The notes: generated from the sequence alone by a model not told the origin. A stretch of 64,000 bases of DNA from Carya illinoinensis (GCF_018687715.1 NC_056755.1:18213501-18277500), one strand, 5' to 3'. Counted from the stretch's first letter, positions 31,116-45,030 are shown. Made by a program: numbers and translations.

Positions 31116-33964
31116 AATTAATAATAAAAATATTTTATAAAAATAAACTCATAAATTAATATATTTATATAATAAATTTGATATATTTAATAATATGTTA
31201 TAATACTTAAGACCTGAGATTTCTTTGTAACTAAACTCCTAAAACATTTCTCAAATATTAAACTCTTTTTAAATATTTTGTTTAACTCCTAAACGATCGT
31301 CCAAACATGGTTGGAGGTCGCGAAAGTATCATGCAATAAAAAAATGCGTATAATGTGAATCTTTCCAAAGCCCACGTATACGTTGACAACATCTTATAAA
31401 AAAGATGACATCTTTCATTTAGTAATTTTAAAATTGGTTGATTTTTAGGCATGCATGTTAATTCAGCCAATGATATCACTACACGTCATAGTGTTTGCAG
31501 TCGCAGTCACTTGCTGAAACACAATAATAATGGAAGTACTCGGAGTGATTTGTTTTAAGAATGGAAAATGTTAGATGTCACTTTTTTGTATCCCTTTAAA
31601 GTGACTGCTGGTCATAAAATTTTTTTATATATATATATATATTTTTTACTTAACGATTTCTTAAGTGTATTAATATTTTTTTTTATATTTTTTTAAAATT
31701 TTTAAATATATTAAAAAAATCTGAAAAGAAAAATAAAAAAAAATAAATTTGCTGTACGGTCAAAAGGAGCGGTGCACTCTGAGCGGCAGAGTAGCACCGT
31801 CCTTTAAAAATAAACTGTCCCATTTTGCATAAGTGCGTTTATGTCGTAGCTCGCTAGGTTCCTACCCAATGGTCACACATCATACATCCATTCACCCACC
31901 CAATAATTCTAAGTTCTGCGCAGATATTTTCCACACGTCTGCACCATCACCACAAACGGAGGAATAGAGACCACGTGCCCATTGGATCGCTTAATAAGCT
32001 TAATCCTGATTTGTTTTGACAGACGAGATTAATTAAAATTAAAGTTATAAGTTATTATTTTATTTCAATATTATTTTATATTAAGATTTAGAAAAATTAA
32101 ATTATTTATTTTATTTTATATAAAAATTTTAAAAAAATTATAATAATTAGATAAAATGAACGACTTAAAGGAAAGCTTAAGCTTTGTTTATGCTCTAAAT
32201 TAACCAAAAAAGAAATGGTTAATTAGGATGAGCTTATCCTAACAGGTCAGGGGTAAATTGGTAATCCTTTCTTTATCTTAAATTTTGTTTTTTTATTTAG
32301 TGATAATGCTACTCGATCATTTATTTGATGCATTTTTAATTATTTTTTATATCAATCCATTAAATTAAAATTCACTTAATTTTAAATGAAAATTAAAACT
32401 CTCTTGTATAAAATATTCTTTTATCTTATATGAACATTATATATAAAACTGGAATATGTCTATTCTTTTAAAAAAAAAATTGAATATTATTGAATAATAT
32501 AGTTTATAATGTTTGAAAAGAAGCTATCAATAAAAAAAATATTTTAACTATAAAAATACTTTTAAACTAACGTGATTTTATATGATATATTATATTATAA
32601 AAATTATTTTTATTATAAAATAAATTTAATGTATCACATAAAATTAAATTAATTTATAAATATATTTTTATAAAAAAAATAAATTATAACAATGAAAAAT
32701 AAAAAGATGGTAAAGGAGCTAGACAGGGGTTTGATATTTTTAGGCAGAAAGGTAACGGAGTTTCATGTGTGTCGGGGCGCGTTAATTGACTTGACTAGTC
32801 TTGAAAGAAAGAACAAAATGATGAGGTTTAAGTGGACCACCGACACGTGCCGATCTTCACCGACATTCACCGTTATGTTTTTGACTTTTGTAACGACAAA
32901 CCGAAAGTGAAAGAAAGCTAGAAAGCCCAACGTCGTGGAGTATGATGAATGATATGATCACCTGCGTGCGTACGTATATGCTGATATGATCACCTGCGTG
33001 CGTACGTGCATGCAACGATCAAATCACATCCAAATTAATTTTTTTGACGACTTTTGTTTAAAAATTATTTAAGATAGTGGGGTGAGATATGTAAGGTGAA
33101 ATGAGTTGTGAATAATATTATAATTCTTTTATATATAAGTGCTGGATAGAATTGTTGTGCAATCGGATGATGCGGCATGGGGCCACTTCAGCCCATATCT
33201 GAAAAAATAAAAAATAAAAACATAATAATCGAGAAAGCAAATAAAAACACTCAAAACCCTTTTCTTTTTTTTTTTAACCGCTCAAGTTAGATATGATGCT
33301 GTTAGGGGATGAAATGAACGCTTTTTCTTCGCAATCACTTGAGGAAGGTAGTCGGTTCACTTCGATGCCTCAGAGGAATGATTGAGTCTCTACCTGGTAT
33401 GATTTGGAGTTTTGATTTACAAAATTGAATTAGAAGTGAGAACAAGTGAAAGAAACTGAATTTCTATCAAGAAGCAAATCTGAAGAACGTATACAAAATG
33501 CATGACTCGTGGAAAGGTGGTTGATTTGAATAAGGCCTTGGGTGTGAACAAGAGAAAAGGTTGACGGAAAATATTTACTAAAAGTTAGTTGTCAAGGAAT
33601 TTAAACATAAAAGAGAAAAAAAATTAATATAATCTTTTATTAAGGTCCTTGAAAAGAAAGGAAAAAACAAACAAGAAAATAAGGAGCTCCTTTGTTTCCT
33701 GCAAAACAAACGAGAGAAAAAAGGAGAATATGGTTTGCATAAAACTATATTTGATTATAAAAAATATGAAGATTTAAGGTATAAAGAAAAACTTGTATAG
33801 AAATATACGCACCTAACAAAGGGAATGCCTCATTCCAAAAAGGTCGTGGGAAGACGAAGGGAGAGAGGCGTTGTGAGGGACAGAGAGAAAGAAATAAATA
33901 AAAAAAATTCATTAAATAGCATGCCATTTGTGTGCCGTTTGCAACAGACACTTGCAAGAAGCAT
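31116..33964. other. Intergenic
   Basis: No convincing gene. A 32-bp direct repeat (TGATATGATCACCTGCGTGC) starts at 32950 and 32982. A short open frame at 32692-32910 lacks any recognisable feature. Confidence 0.55.
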
Positions 33965-34520
33965 TTTTCATAATATTAAAATATTTGAGTTGAGATAATA
34001 TGAGTTAGAAATTGTTTAAATTAAAATATTTTTTGAGATTTTGAAAAATGAGAAAGAAAAAGTTGAATAAAAATATTATAAAGTTAAAATATTGTTAGAA
34101 TATTAGTTTTTGACATTATTTTTTTTCGAATTTGCAAAAGTTCAATTACTTTTTGTGTTTTTGTTGGAAGTTTAAAAAGGTTGTAATAATTAAGTAATGA
34201 TTACATGAAAAAGTTGAAGATTTGAAATTAAAAAGAGTTTGTATTTATGGTATTTGGATATTGAGATGAGATGAAAGCTTCTCTCTGTCTAAATCAGCCT
34301 TAGTGTTTCTTAAGTTCACATTGGTTCTATTTGGATTCAGAGTTGATATCAACTTATTTAATCATTACAATTTTTTTAACTTTTAAATATAATAACAATT
34401 TAACTTTTTCAAATCTTAAAAAAATAATAATATTAGAAAATAATATTCTAATAATATTTTATTTAACTTTTTTCTTTAACTCATTTTATCTTAACTCACT
34501 ATCCAAACTTCACCTTAATG
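33965..34520. mobile_element. Head-to-head pair of GAGATGAGATGA-family MITEs
   Basis: 33965-34310 is a plus-oriented copy (TTGAGTTGAGATAATATGAG ... GAGATGAGATGAAAGC). 34322-34520 is a shorter inverted copy whose complement reads TTTGGATAGTGAGTTAAGAT and onward in the same block order. Transcripts across both could fold back. Confidence 0.7.
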
Positions 34521-37264
34521 ATTCTTTTTGTTAATTATAGTTCCAATAGACATGATTTTTACATATAATTTGTAAGATTAGTAATGTTAGATACAAATTT
34601 TAAAGTATTCAAATTTAGTTCACTCCCATTAAGAAAAGTGGAGCATATCATTAAAAATAAAATTTTTTTTTTGTATGAGTCTCAAATTTGTCTATTTTCA
34701 AATGGAGTGTATGAATCTTGCACATCCTAAGATTGTACAAATCATTTTCCTTGAAGGATTAATGTACCTTGTTAGCAAATAATAATAATAGTAATAATAT
34801 TAATAGCCACTCCTTCCATCACATAATATATATAATGTACTTGTAATCAATACATATTTTCAATGAAGTATATATAATAATCTTTTATGAATGTGAGAAA
34901 TAAAGTCATGGATGCAAATTAACTTTGGTTGATTCCATTTGCATGTATATATAATCTAAGGGCATTTCAATTCACTATATACGTTAGTATAAGTTGTTTT
35001 AATAGTTCTTTCAATTATTTGTCCTTAATACTATATGTAATTATAAGAGATGCAGATATAACACGTGAATCTCTTAAAAGCTAACATTACTGTTAGATAA
35101 TATAAACCATAATATTAAATGTTGTAATGTTTACATATATATTAAGTCTATACCTTTTTTAAGAAGAATCGTGAAAGATAGAAGTTGATCATTTTCAAAG
35201 TTTGGGTTACATCTCGTTGAAAAATGAATGGATAAAATTGCTTTTAAGTGATAAAAATAATAATTAGACTTTTTCATCAATCTCTCAACATTGTCCATTC
35301 ATTTTTCAACATGATGTATTTGGTAAAATGGTCCCGTTTGAATGTTAAGTTGAGTTTATATGAGTTAAGTTCTTTATAAATAGTAATGAGTTGAATGGTA
35401 GTGTGAGTCTAGTTTTGTGGGATCCACTTAAGATGAATTTTTTGGATGTTTAAATATTAGACTCAACTTTAAATTAGACTGAATTATTGATCTCATTTGA
35501 ATCTAACTCCAAATGGGTTCTTAAGAGGATGATGTAACACAAACTCATTTCACACTCCACCCACTCGCAATTATTTCTATTATAGGCTAGGGATGGTTTT
35601 GGTCATATATTCTACCCCACAAACCTCCCCTAATAAAAAACAATTTCAAAAGGAAATGAGTTTGGTTCAAGCTAACGGCTAGTTGACGAGATTATTTCCA
35701 ACCCTAAATATATAGTCTGCTCCTAAGTCAACTAATAATACATTATAAACTTTAATGAAAATCAGACCAAACTCTGATCCACAAAGTTGTATCATGGAGG
35801 ATAGAATTTCAGACCTAGCTAGCTTTTGCGACTATTTTGTTTTGTGAAATCCAAAATTTGCCACTGCATGAAAGCAAATAATCCCACGTAGAAAAATACT
35901 TTTGTATAATAATCTACAAATTGGCGTTGTTTGATAAAATACATCTAATTGTAAAGTTAATTTTATTATAAAATAGTTTTAATGGATCTCATGAAACCAC
36001 TTCGGCTTGTATATTTACTTTTGTATGATATTTTTGTATCTGTAATAATTCTCATTTACATATATAATATACATATTGGCTTGATAATTTCATCATACTT
36101 ATTTATCATTAGTCTTATGTTTACACATGACTTACTTTTGGTAGCCAAAGAAAGCATGCAATTTCTCTAGCAAATAAAAGCAATAGCATATTAATTAATA
36201 ATTGTAAGAGGCATATGAGATCAATCTAAATTCTAAAGAGTAAAGAGTGAATAACTTCTCACTGGTTTATCCTATAAGGCCTTTTCATTTTATTAGAAAC
36301 CAATAGATGAAAACCACGTAAGGGCTCCATCTTGAAACATCCCTTCCGCGCTGTAGGGGAAGCATTCTGTTGAGAACCCCCCTCCACCCCACCCCCCCTC
36401 TCTCCCTTTCATGCAACACGCAAAACCCCCCTAATGTTGCTTGCAATACTCTCATTGAAAGTTCATCCAAGTAAAACAGATTCCAGTTCATCCGTTCAAT
36501 TCTTTGCGTGCGATCTCTCTCTATCTCTACATGTTGTCTCTCTCTGTCCACCAATCCATTTCTTGCTTTCAATTCTTTGTGTGCATCTCTCTCTCTCTCT
36601 CTCTCTCTAGCAACTCCATGAAACCGAACCAGATGAAGAAGTATTACCCTTAAAAAAAACCACTGAAAATACAGAGCTCCAGAATAGAAAAAATAAAACC
36701 ATTGAACAAGGGAAATCATTTGTTAGAAAAGTGGGTGCGTCGGTTTGCATATATCTTTTGTTAAAAAATCATTGAACAAGGAAAATCATTTAATTCGGTC
36801 TGGTCTAAATGGTAGGCTTGTTTGCAAAACATTCGAATAGGCATAGTTAAACAGAAAATGACGGAAAAATGAAATAGGAAATAATACGGACTAGGTTTGA
36901 AGATTGAAAATGGTGGCCTACGAACTTGGCATCCCAAGTTTTGAGGTCCTCTACGTGTTGAATGCAATACTTTATGGCCCAGAAGATTTAGATTTTGTTG
37001 GTCATGTTAGGGTTCGTGAAGGGGAGAGAGAGGGGGGGGGGGGGGGGGCGTGGAAGTTTGGACAGAAATCTTCCCCTATTACGTAGCACACCAGTTTTGA
37101 AAATGTAGCCCTTACGTGGTATTTCTCCATTGGTCTCTGTTGTTCTACACTTATAGGATAAACTGGTCTAAAGCATTTCTCTTCTAAAGACATTCAAAAG
37201 GAGACCAAAATGGATGATTAAGAAAGATGAGAGAGAGAAAGGAGAAAGGGAGAAGCTGAAGATT
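34521..37264. other. Intergenic
   Basis: No gene recognised. It contains a 196-bp MITE-like piece at about 35335-35525, CT microsatellites at 36510-36610 and a 17-base G-run at 37032-37048. Confidence 0.55.
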
Positions 37265-38035
37265 TAGGGTAGGTTTGAGAAGTGAGATGAGATGATAATT
37301 TTATGAATAGTAGCAAGATAGTTTGTGAACAGTAGTGAAATAGTTTAAGTTGAGTATTTTTTGGGTTTTGGGGAAAAGAGAGAGAAAGTTGAATAAAAAA
37401 TATTATAAAGTTAAAATATTGTAAGAATATATTTTTATAATATTATTTTTGTTTGAAAATTTGAAAAAGTTGGAATTGTTTTTTATTTTTTATTTGAAAG
37501 TTTGAAGAATTTTGATTATTAGTTTGAAAAAATTGTAATGATTAGTTTGAAAATTTTATATTTAAATTATGTTTAGAAATAAGATGGAATAAGATTAGAT
37601 GAAAATTTTATGTCTCATCCCATGGCACGAACATGGAAATGTTTGAACACAGAGATGAGACACAAAAATTTTTAAGATTCTTAAAAGTTTTCATAATTTC
37701 TTTCAAATATCACTCAAATACAAAATATTTTTTTAATTTCAAAATATTAACTTTTTCATCTGATTTCCTAATTATTATCTAAACACAAAAAGAAATACAA
37801 CTTTTACAAATTTTAAAACAAAATTCATAAATCAATACAATTTTTACAAACTTCAAAACAAAAATACTATTAAAAACTTTTATTTAAATAACTTTTTAAT
37901 TTTATAATATTTTTATTCAAATTTTTCTCTCTTATTTTTCAAAACCTAATAAAATATTTTAACTTAAATAATTTCACTATTATTAATATAATTTTGAGAT
38001 AATCTAAGTGTCCAAACGAGCCCTTAAACTCTTCA
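37265..38035. mobile_element. Inverted pair of GAGATGAGATGA-family MITEs upstream of the ERF gene
   Basis: 37265-37640 reads forward (GGTTTGAGAAGTGAGATGAG, then AAAGTTGAATAAAAA, GTTTGAAAATTTGAAAAAGT). 37655-38035 is the reverse complement of a related copy, ending GTGTCCAAACGAGCCC. Together they make imperfect ~370-bp arms with a very short spacer, about 1 kb from the ERF promoter. Confidence 0.8.
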
Positions 38036-39019
38036 GGGTGATTTTTCTTTGAACAATATTAAGAAAGGTTTTTGGTAAAGTTTTGGTAAAATAGTGGTGA
38101 TATGGTTGTCTTTAGGTGACTACTCTTTTACTAAAATCCTGTTTGGGTTTGCGTAAAAAGTTTTAAAAAAATGCTTAAATAGCCTTAAGAATTTTTTTAA
38201 TAATAAAATTAGATTATTTTCAAACAAATGTAACATTTTTTGAAGTGTTTTAAAAAACAGTAAATAACTTTTTAATAATAAAACTTATTATTTAAACTAT
38301 ACAACTACGAGTTTTAAGTTAAAAATTATATTACCCACCACAACCCAAACATAACTAACTCTATCTACTTGATAAGTTTTATTAACACTCACATTAATCA
38401 TTGGTAAAAAGGGATAGAGAAAATAAGATGATAATTAAATAATGAATACATATAAAGGGATTGAAATAATATTATGATAAGGGAGTAGTTCTAGTTATTT
38501 ATTCCAAGATTTATAATCTGGAATCATCTATTTGTTAATCAAGCCACTGAGCCGACCCTTTTATTGTTGTTCTGTCTTTTGGCAGTTATGAAAAAAGAAC
38601 CTAGTACTTACAAAAATGCAAAAAAAAATATCATAGCACTAACTTTTGTTGTGGGTTCCATATATTTTTTTAAAAATAATCATACGACGTTTATAGAATC
38701 ACCTAACTATTTTGCTAAAAATAAGAAAGCTGTCCTTTTTTAAAAAAATTCAGAATCCTGTGAGTATAATACAATTAATACCTAACATTGGTGTCCTCTG
38801 TTTTTTGGCACAGTAGGAGACAAGAGCAGAGACAGAGGCAGAGAGAAAAGGTGGGGAAGGGAGTGTAGAGAGGAATTGGATTTGAAGCAAAGAAACAACG
38901 ACACAAACCAATCTTCATGGGACCCAAACATGAGCCAACCAACCACGAGGCTTCTACATATTCTCCCTCCCTCTCTCTAATACTCTCCCAACAAAAAGTC
39001 TCCTACAAAATCTTTTTCT

Positions 39020-39618
39020 GCTCTCCTATAAACCCCCTCCTCCCCTGTCTCTCTTCTACCTCTCGCAATACAAAACTTGTATAACTCCCCTGCTTTCGCT
39101 TCCTTATTTGGCTCCAAAGTCTCTCATTTCACCTGCTTTCGCTTCTTTCTTTGGCTCCAAAGTCTCCCATTTTAACGCCTTTAGAATCTGAAAAACACCG
39201 GCGCCCAACTTGGATTCCCTCTTTCTTTCTTTACAGAGAGCTCGCTCTCGCTTCTCTGCTTTCTTGCTCCGTGTTCAGAGTTTTGGGATGGGTTCCTTGC
39301 ACGTTAAAGCTTTTGGTATCCGATTCTGTTTTTGGTCCAATCGGATTAGCTTTTGAAATCCAACCCAGATTCCAATATCAGTATTTTTTTTATTCTTTGA
39401 TCAGATTTTGGATTCGCTGTTCGTAATTTTTGTATTTGGGGGTATATCTTTTCGTTTGTTCTGATATCTATATTAGCTTTTTTGATCCATCTCGAATTCT
39501 CTTCAATCACTAAGTTCAAAGAATTGTCTCCTGGTTTTACTTGTTGGAGCCTTAAGAGGGAGAGAGCCGAGCAGAGTGGATATCTTCTGTTTTGGATTTT
39601 CCTTGTTTTTGGTATCCG
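39020..39618 (+). promoter_or_regulatory. ERF gene core promoter and long leader
   Basis: TATAAA at 39027-39032 is followed by a pyrimidine-rich leader of roughly 560 nt. The leader includes a 43-bp tandem duplication (39089-39131 and 39132-39174, CTGCTTTCGCTTC...GGCTCCAAAGTCT). A 14-mer TTTTGGTATCCGAT occurs at 39311-39324 and again at 39607-39620 overlapping the start codon. A leader intron cannot be excluded. Confidence 0.65.
39288..39356 (+). CDS. Upstream ORF in the ERF leader, 22 codons
   Basis: ATG at 39288 opens a frame ending TGA at 39354-39356. It is the only ATG I find between the probable transcription start and the main start codon. The peptide is basic and aromatic (ends RFCFWSNRISF) and not recognised. 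A uORF in this position could restrain ERF translation. Confidence 0.5.
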   Translation: MGSLHVKAFGIRFCFWSNRISF

Positions 39619-40977
39619 ATGGCTGCTGGGAATCATGGCAAATCCAAGTTGGGTGTTGATGAATCACTGAGAGTGAGCCAAGATTGGGAGATTGACAAAG
39701 GAAAGGAACCTGAGTTTAGCTCCGAGAGGAGGCGTTGGAAGTCAGTTTTTGATGAAGCTTCCATGTCGAGTAGGCCTCTCAAGAAGATTCGAAGCCCTGA
39801 ACGTCAAAACCCAATTCATTCCTCTGCTTCATTAGCTCACCAACCTCATCCATTCTCCATTCCGAGCTCAGCTTCCTCTCTAACTCTTTGTCCTCCTCCC
39901 CCTTCAAGACTTGCGTTTCCTTTTGCCTATGATGGGTCTCAACAATCCTTTCAGTTTCCCCACCAATTTAGGACCACAACTTTGCCGATGTACCGCCCAC
40001 CACCGCTGCAACCACCACAAAATCAGCAGGAGATGATTTCTTTCGCTTCGAAACAACATCAGAGCGTCGCTTTTCCGCAGGTCTTGGGCGGAGACGTGGC
40101 GCTGATGCACCTCCAGCAACAGCAGCAGCTTATTCAAAATTGGAGTGATGCACTGAATTTAAGTCCCAGAGGAAGGATGATGATGATGAATAGGTTGGGG
40201 CCGGACGGTAGGCCTTTGTTTCGTCCTCCGGTGCAGCCCATACATACTACCAAGCTATACAGGGGAGTGAGGCAACGGCATTGGGGCAAATGGGTAGCTG
40301 AAATCCGTCTCCCTCGCAATAGGACTCGCCTTTGGCTAGGCACATTCGACACAGCCGAAGATGCTGCCATGGCATATGATCGTGAGGCCTTCAAGTTGAG
40401 AGGAGAGAATGCTAAGCTCAATTTCCCAGAGCTTTTTCTCAATAAGGACAAAACAGCGTCCACAGCTCCTAGTTCCACTACATCTTCTCCCCCGACTCCC
40501 CTTGAAAGTTCAAGGTCAAGTGGGTACTCGAAGCAACCTAAACAAGCTCCAAAAAGCCTTGATTTGCAGGCTTTAGATATGGAGTTGAGGCCACCGACAC
40601 CACCACCACTACCACAGACCGTAGAAGATCACAGCTACTCAGAATTGGGGTCAAGTGAGGAAGCTCAGGCAATTTCAGCAGGTGCTGATGTAGGTGAAGG
40701 TGTTTCACAGTCACGGGAACTGGTGTGGGGAGACATGCAAGAGGCTTGGCTCAATGCAATTGCAGCAGGAGGTTGGGGTCCGGGTAGTCCTGTGTGGGAT
40801 GATTTGGACACCACCAATAATTTTCTGCTGCAGACTCAAATTCCCTTTGCATATCCAAATCACCTGGAATTCAATGACTCTGATCTTCAGAGTCAGCAAG
40901 AGATCTTAGCCTCAGCCTCCTCCTCCTCCTCCTCATCTTGTCCCATGAAACCCTTCTTTTGGAAGGATCAAGATTGA
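39619..40977 (+). CDS. AP2/ERF transcription factor, ERF053/ERF054 (RAP2.4-like) type
   Basis: Single-exon, 452 residues. ATG at 39619 is chosen because the open frame upstream has no ATG. One AP2 DNA-binding domain spans residues 214-270 ([39 protein letters not shown]). Val and Leu at the sites that separate DREB from ERF types fit the DREB A-6 branch. N-terminal features are an acidic/basic [11 protein letters not shown] stretch, a KKIR basic patch (55-58), Pro/Gln-rich segments and HLQQQQQ. The C-terminus is acidic with a [10 protein letters not shown] motif, then Ser-rich (plausible activation region). A-6 members act in drought, salt and wound responses; that role is inferred. The frame is intact. 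Confidence 0.96.
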   Translation: MAAGNHGKSKLGVDESLRVSQDWEIDKGKEPEFSSERRRWKSVFDEASMSSRPLKKIRSPERQNPIHSSASLAHQPHPFSIPSSASSLTLCPPPPSRLAFPFAYDGSQQSFQFPHQFRTTTLPMYRPPPLQPPQNQQEMISFASKQHQSVAFPQVLGGDVALMHLQQQQQLIQNWSDALNLSPRGRMMMMNRLGPDGRPLFRPPVQPIHTTKLYRGVRQRHWGKWVAEIRLPRNRTRLWLGTFDTAEDAAMAYDREAFKLRGENAKLNFPELFLNKDKTASTAPSSTTSSPPTPLESSRSSGYSKQPKQAPKSLDLQALDMELRPPTPPPLPQTVEDHSYSELGSSEEAQAISAGADVGEGVSQSRELVWGDMQEAWLNAIAAGGWGPGSPVWDDLDTTNNFLLQTQIPFAYPNHLEFNDSDLQSQQEILASASSSSSSSCPMKPFFWKDQD

Positions 40978-42200
40978 AAGGTCATTCCCAAACCTGTGCA
41001 CAACCTTTTCTTTTTCTCTATAGTATCTATAAGAAGGCTTAGAAAGGCCTGCAAAATCCTTGTACTCTTTATAGCATGCATCTTAGGATAGGCTAGCCTG
41101 AATTCCCACCTTTTCCTCTCACTGTTTGCTGATTTATCACAAAACAACCAGTGATTCCCATTTGGAAGCTGTTGATAACTTTGTTAGGATCTTCGAAGTT
41201 TCGAAGTTCAAACCATCCTTGACTTTGAGTTCTGAACTCAATACACATCCCCACCACCCCCCATTATAGCTTCGATTCTCCTCCACTCCATCTGCTGCAA
41301 AAGGCTGAATATTTTTCCAGGCCTTTCAGCAGTGGCAGTACAGATCATTCCTTAGGAATCGTTGAGAAGTGACGTTTTAGCTTTTTATGTTTGTTAAGGT
41401 TATGCAGTGGTTGTCGTTAATTATCTAAGTGCTGGACCAGCACAGAAGAAGACGGTTTTGTGATCTCCTTCAGTTGGTCCCCTTAAATCCCAGTAGCTTT
41501 GTTTCAATCTAGATTGTGTAGTACTTCTTTCTAGTCTTACCATTGTAATGTTAAATATCCCTTTTCTTTTCCTTCAACAATAGTTGTAATTACAGATCAA
41601 GTAATTCGCATCATTCTCAATTGTATTTTCTGTTGGTAGTATTCCAAATTTGTTGTTTACCACTTATGCATAGGCTTCTTAATTTCAAGTAACTTGCACC
41701 AATTGTGGGCGTCACGCTTGTTTCCAGAGATTTTCGGCTTACAATCACATGAGAGTGAAGGAAACGACAAATATTAGTCATCATTCTTTTAATCATTATT
41801 CTTTAAACGCTCAAATTTTTATCATTCTTTAATGTGATACGAAATGATTTACATACCATTAAGAGATTATGAAAATATGATGATTAAAACTTCTTGAATA
41901 ATATCTTTCAAGAAAGAGGATAGTTATAGTCCATCCACTCAACTTTGACATCAAAAAACCCAAGGAGCTATATAGCCAAACTCATTAATCTTTCCTAGTA
42001 ATCTTAAGCCATTGCAATGTACTCCACTCCATATGAGCTATATAGAAACAATACAAGGTCACACAACAACCTAATTAACTCATGTTCCTACTAAAAAATA
42101 ATCATGTTCAATCACATTCATGATCTTCCCACAATATTGAGCTTGGTACTCACAAATTCTAAATTAGATTATTTTTAGTTATTTGGTTACGTTTGGATGT
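40978..42200. other. ERF 3' region and intergenic DNA
   Basis: The first several hundred bases are less AT-rich and are probably the ERF 3' UTR. No other gene is seen. Confidence 0.5.
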
Positions 42201-42674
42201 TGAGCCGAACTTAATTTTTTATGAATAATAATGAATTGAGATAGTGATGTGAGTTTTGTGAAACTCATCTAAAATGAATTTAGATATTTTTAGATATTAA
42301 GATTCGTTTATACTATTTATGAGTAGTTAAAAAAGATTATAAATCTCACGTATAAAAAGATTTTAAATTAAAATAAATTTAATAATTTAAAAATTATGTA
42401 TTTAAATATCAAAGTCAATTTAAAATAAAACTAAATTAAATTAATCTCAATACAATTTAATAATCAAACTAACCCTTAACATTACCTAAAGGGCACATCG
42501 CCCAAAGACCTTGTTCATGATTGCTAAGCATTAAAGTTCACAGGAGAAGGGTAGTCAAATACTAAGCAAAAATAAATAAATAAAACTTTCATGGTCTGCT
42601 GGAATTTGGCATTACTTAATTAGGTGGGGGCTGATAAGCCTTCCATTTTGTTTACAGGCAAACCCTTCCCCCCC

Positions 42675-42675
<1 letters not shown>

Positions 42676-42707
<32 letters not shown>
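42676..42707. repeat. Poly-C run of 32 bases
   Basis: An uninterrupted C tract within a longer C-rich stretch (42667-42715). Copy B has an A-rich tract at the equivalent place. Confidence 0.9.
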
Positions 42708-44847
42708 ACCCCCCCAAAAAAGTCCTTTTGTATGGGAATTCTTTTCAGATCACATCTCCAAGAAGATTAGACAACCTTTTAACATTAATTAGTGTCATTA
42801 AACCTATCGAGATGGGTCATCGACTTTTTGGTAAGGTGGGGCCGGTCGCCGTCCCATGAGATCACCCACCTTCCTTATTTGTGACGGCACGATAATAATT
42901 TAATAAGAAAATGACATCTTTTTTTTTTTTTTTTTTTTTCAATTTAAAATATGTTTCAGCGATGGACTTAACTGAGATTTTATTTTATTTTATTTTTTCC
43001 TGATATTAACAAGCTGATCAATGGCGAATGTTAATCCATTAAGGAATCAAGGTTACTCGAATTTTTACTCAAAGTAGACAATTAAAAGAGAAATAGATTT
43101 ATTAAATGAGATACACAACCGTTAATATATATTCAATGATATACAAAATATTTATATAAATTATTAAGTCTAAATACGTTCGATCTAAAGAAGAGCCACA
43201 TACAACTAATGAGAGAATTCAAATGCATAACTAATGTAGAAATGATAACAGACGACAAATTCGAATGTATGTATTAAATTATCAAGAGCGAGAATCACTC
43301 TTAGATGCTCACTCTCTTAAATTTCTATCATCAGGAAAAAGAAATGACTATTTCTCTAATTTAAATATTGAAGATATCTTTCTAGAATTTTTCGATACTA
43401 GTTGTAGGCCGCAAAGGACGCGGAAGGCATTATTAAAAATTACATCAACATAAACAATAATAAATATTTAACAAAGAAATTGAGAAAATATTTTTCCTAC
43501 CCGTATGTGGTTGGTTTGAAGTAGTTTCTTTGTTTATGTCAATTACTTATAATGATATACTTAATATTTCACATCATTTCCTAATGTAATAAAGTTTAAG
43601 ACGTGTAGTAGTGATGGATTAATGATTGGCAATTTCTTTAAACCAAACCCAATAATATAAAATTAATTTAAATTGTAAATAAATACAGATATTACTTAGC
43701 TGGACATGAATGTTTTAATTTTAAAATAATTTAGATTTTGGTATTTCATGTGTGTGAATAAAATATAAGATGGATGTGACTGTATACTGTATTATTCTAA
43801 GCTTTTGGAGTACCAAACTCAAACTCAGCCACTTCTCCAAGTTCTCAAGGCATCAACAGCTAGAAACTATAAGATAACCACATGATCATCGTGTAAAAAT
43901 GGGTCATTGTTGGACCTTAATGTGCATAAAATAATCATTTGGCAACAACGAGATAATAATATAATCTAAAGAGAGAGAGAGTTATCAATTTTCGTCGCAA
44001 TGTTCATTGTTGAAAAAATAATTTAGCAGCACCGTAAATAGAAAATATTATTTTAAAACCTTTACACTACATACTATTTATGTTGAGAATAGAAGAATTA
44101 ATTGAGAAAAATACTGTTATAAGTGGTTCTAACTTATAGCCCTGGATAGAGTTGAGATCTGGCTTACGGCTCATGTGCAATGGAATTGAAAATAGCGTGG
44201 TGATGACGTGGTATAACACAATGAAACTGATAATAATACTCTTGGGGCCCACCCCAATGATATTTTCTACAGGGCTTTTGGATGGCTGAAAAAGACCCGA
44301 TCAAACTTAATCAACCCAATCTTAAACTCGAAACCTGATTGGATAATCGAAGTCCACATGACCTATCAGTTTGCAATTCTCTTTAAACAGGTAAAAATAA
44401 GAGAAATAATATTTATAATTATAAAATATGTAAATGTTACATAATTTTTTTTTTTGAAAAGAATAAGTAAAGATGAGATTTATATAGAAAAAAATTAATT
44501 TTTTAACAATGAGCCTTATCTTTTTCAAAATAATTACGTAATATTTACGCACTCTGCAAGTATATATAATAGCATTACTCAAAAAATAATATCACTTGCC
44601 TTTTTACATAGAGAAGTTTTACGGTTATATATATAAAATAAAAAACTTATAAAAATAATTACAAATTGGTGCAAATTTATGTGATATGTCAAATTGTATT
44701 TCATGTATCATATAAAATTTTATCTATTTATAAATTTACTTTTATAAAATCTCTCTCTCACTAAAAATTTTTTCTTGACACTTGAGAAAATTTGTCGAGC
44801 TTTCAATCCCCATGCATCTCTGCCCATGGTACTTAGGATTAGGCTAC

Positions 44848-45030
44848 TCATCATCCCATACCATACATCATACATATTTTAAAATTTTATATTTTTATTT
44901 TTTATTTTATTTCTATTAAATTAATTCAATTGTTCTACTTATCATCTATAAATCACATACTTGTTAGAAGAAAAAAACAAAATATGTTATATAATGAATG
45001 AGATGCTAAGTAAGATTATTCTAGTACTTA
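44848..45030. mobile_element. MITE of the CATCATCTCACACCACACA family (copy A)
   Basis: Starts GGCTACTCATCATCCCATAC and ends near GAATGAGATGCTAAGTAAG. Its duplicate partner is at 49165-49350. Another relative, cut by the duplication junction, is at 45535-45637. Confidence 0.75.

Noticed and set aside
36904..37086. 60-codon open frame before a G-run
   Set aside because: The start is not the ATG, it ends in a GA/G microsatellite and matches nothing I recognise.
39592..39618. Nine extra N-terminal codons of the ERF frame
   Set aside because: The frame there begins with TTG, not ATG; the first ATG is at 39619 and matches the family start.
43265..43453. Short open frame in duplication copy A
   Set aside because: The equivalent sequence in copy B is interrupted by the LINE and other changes; no sign of conserved coding.
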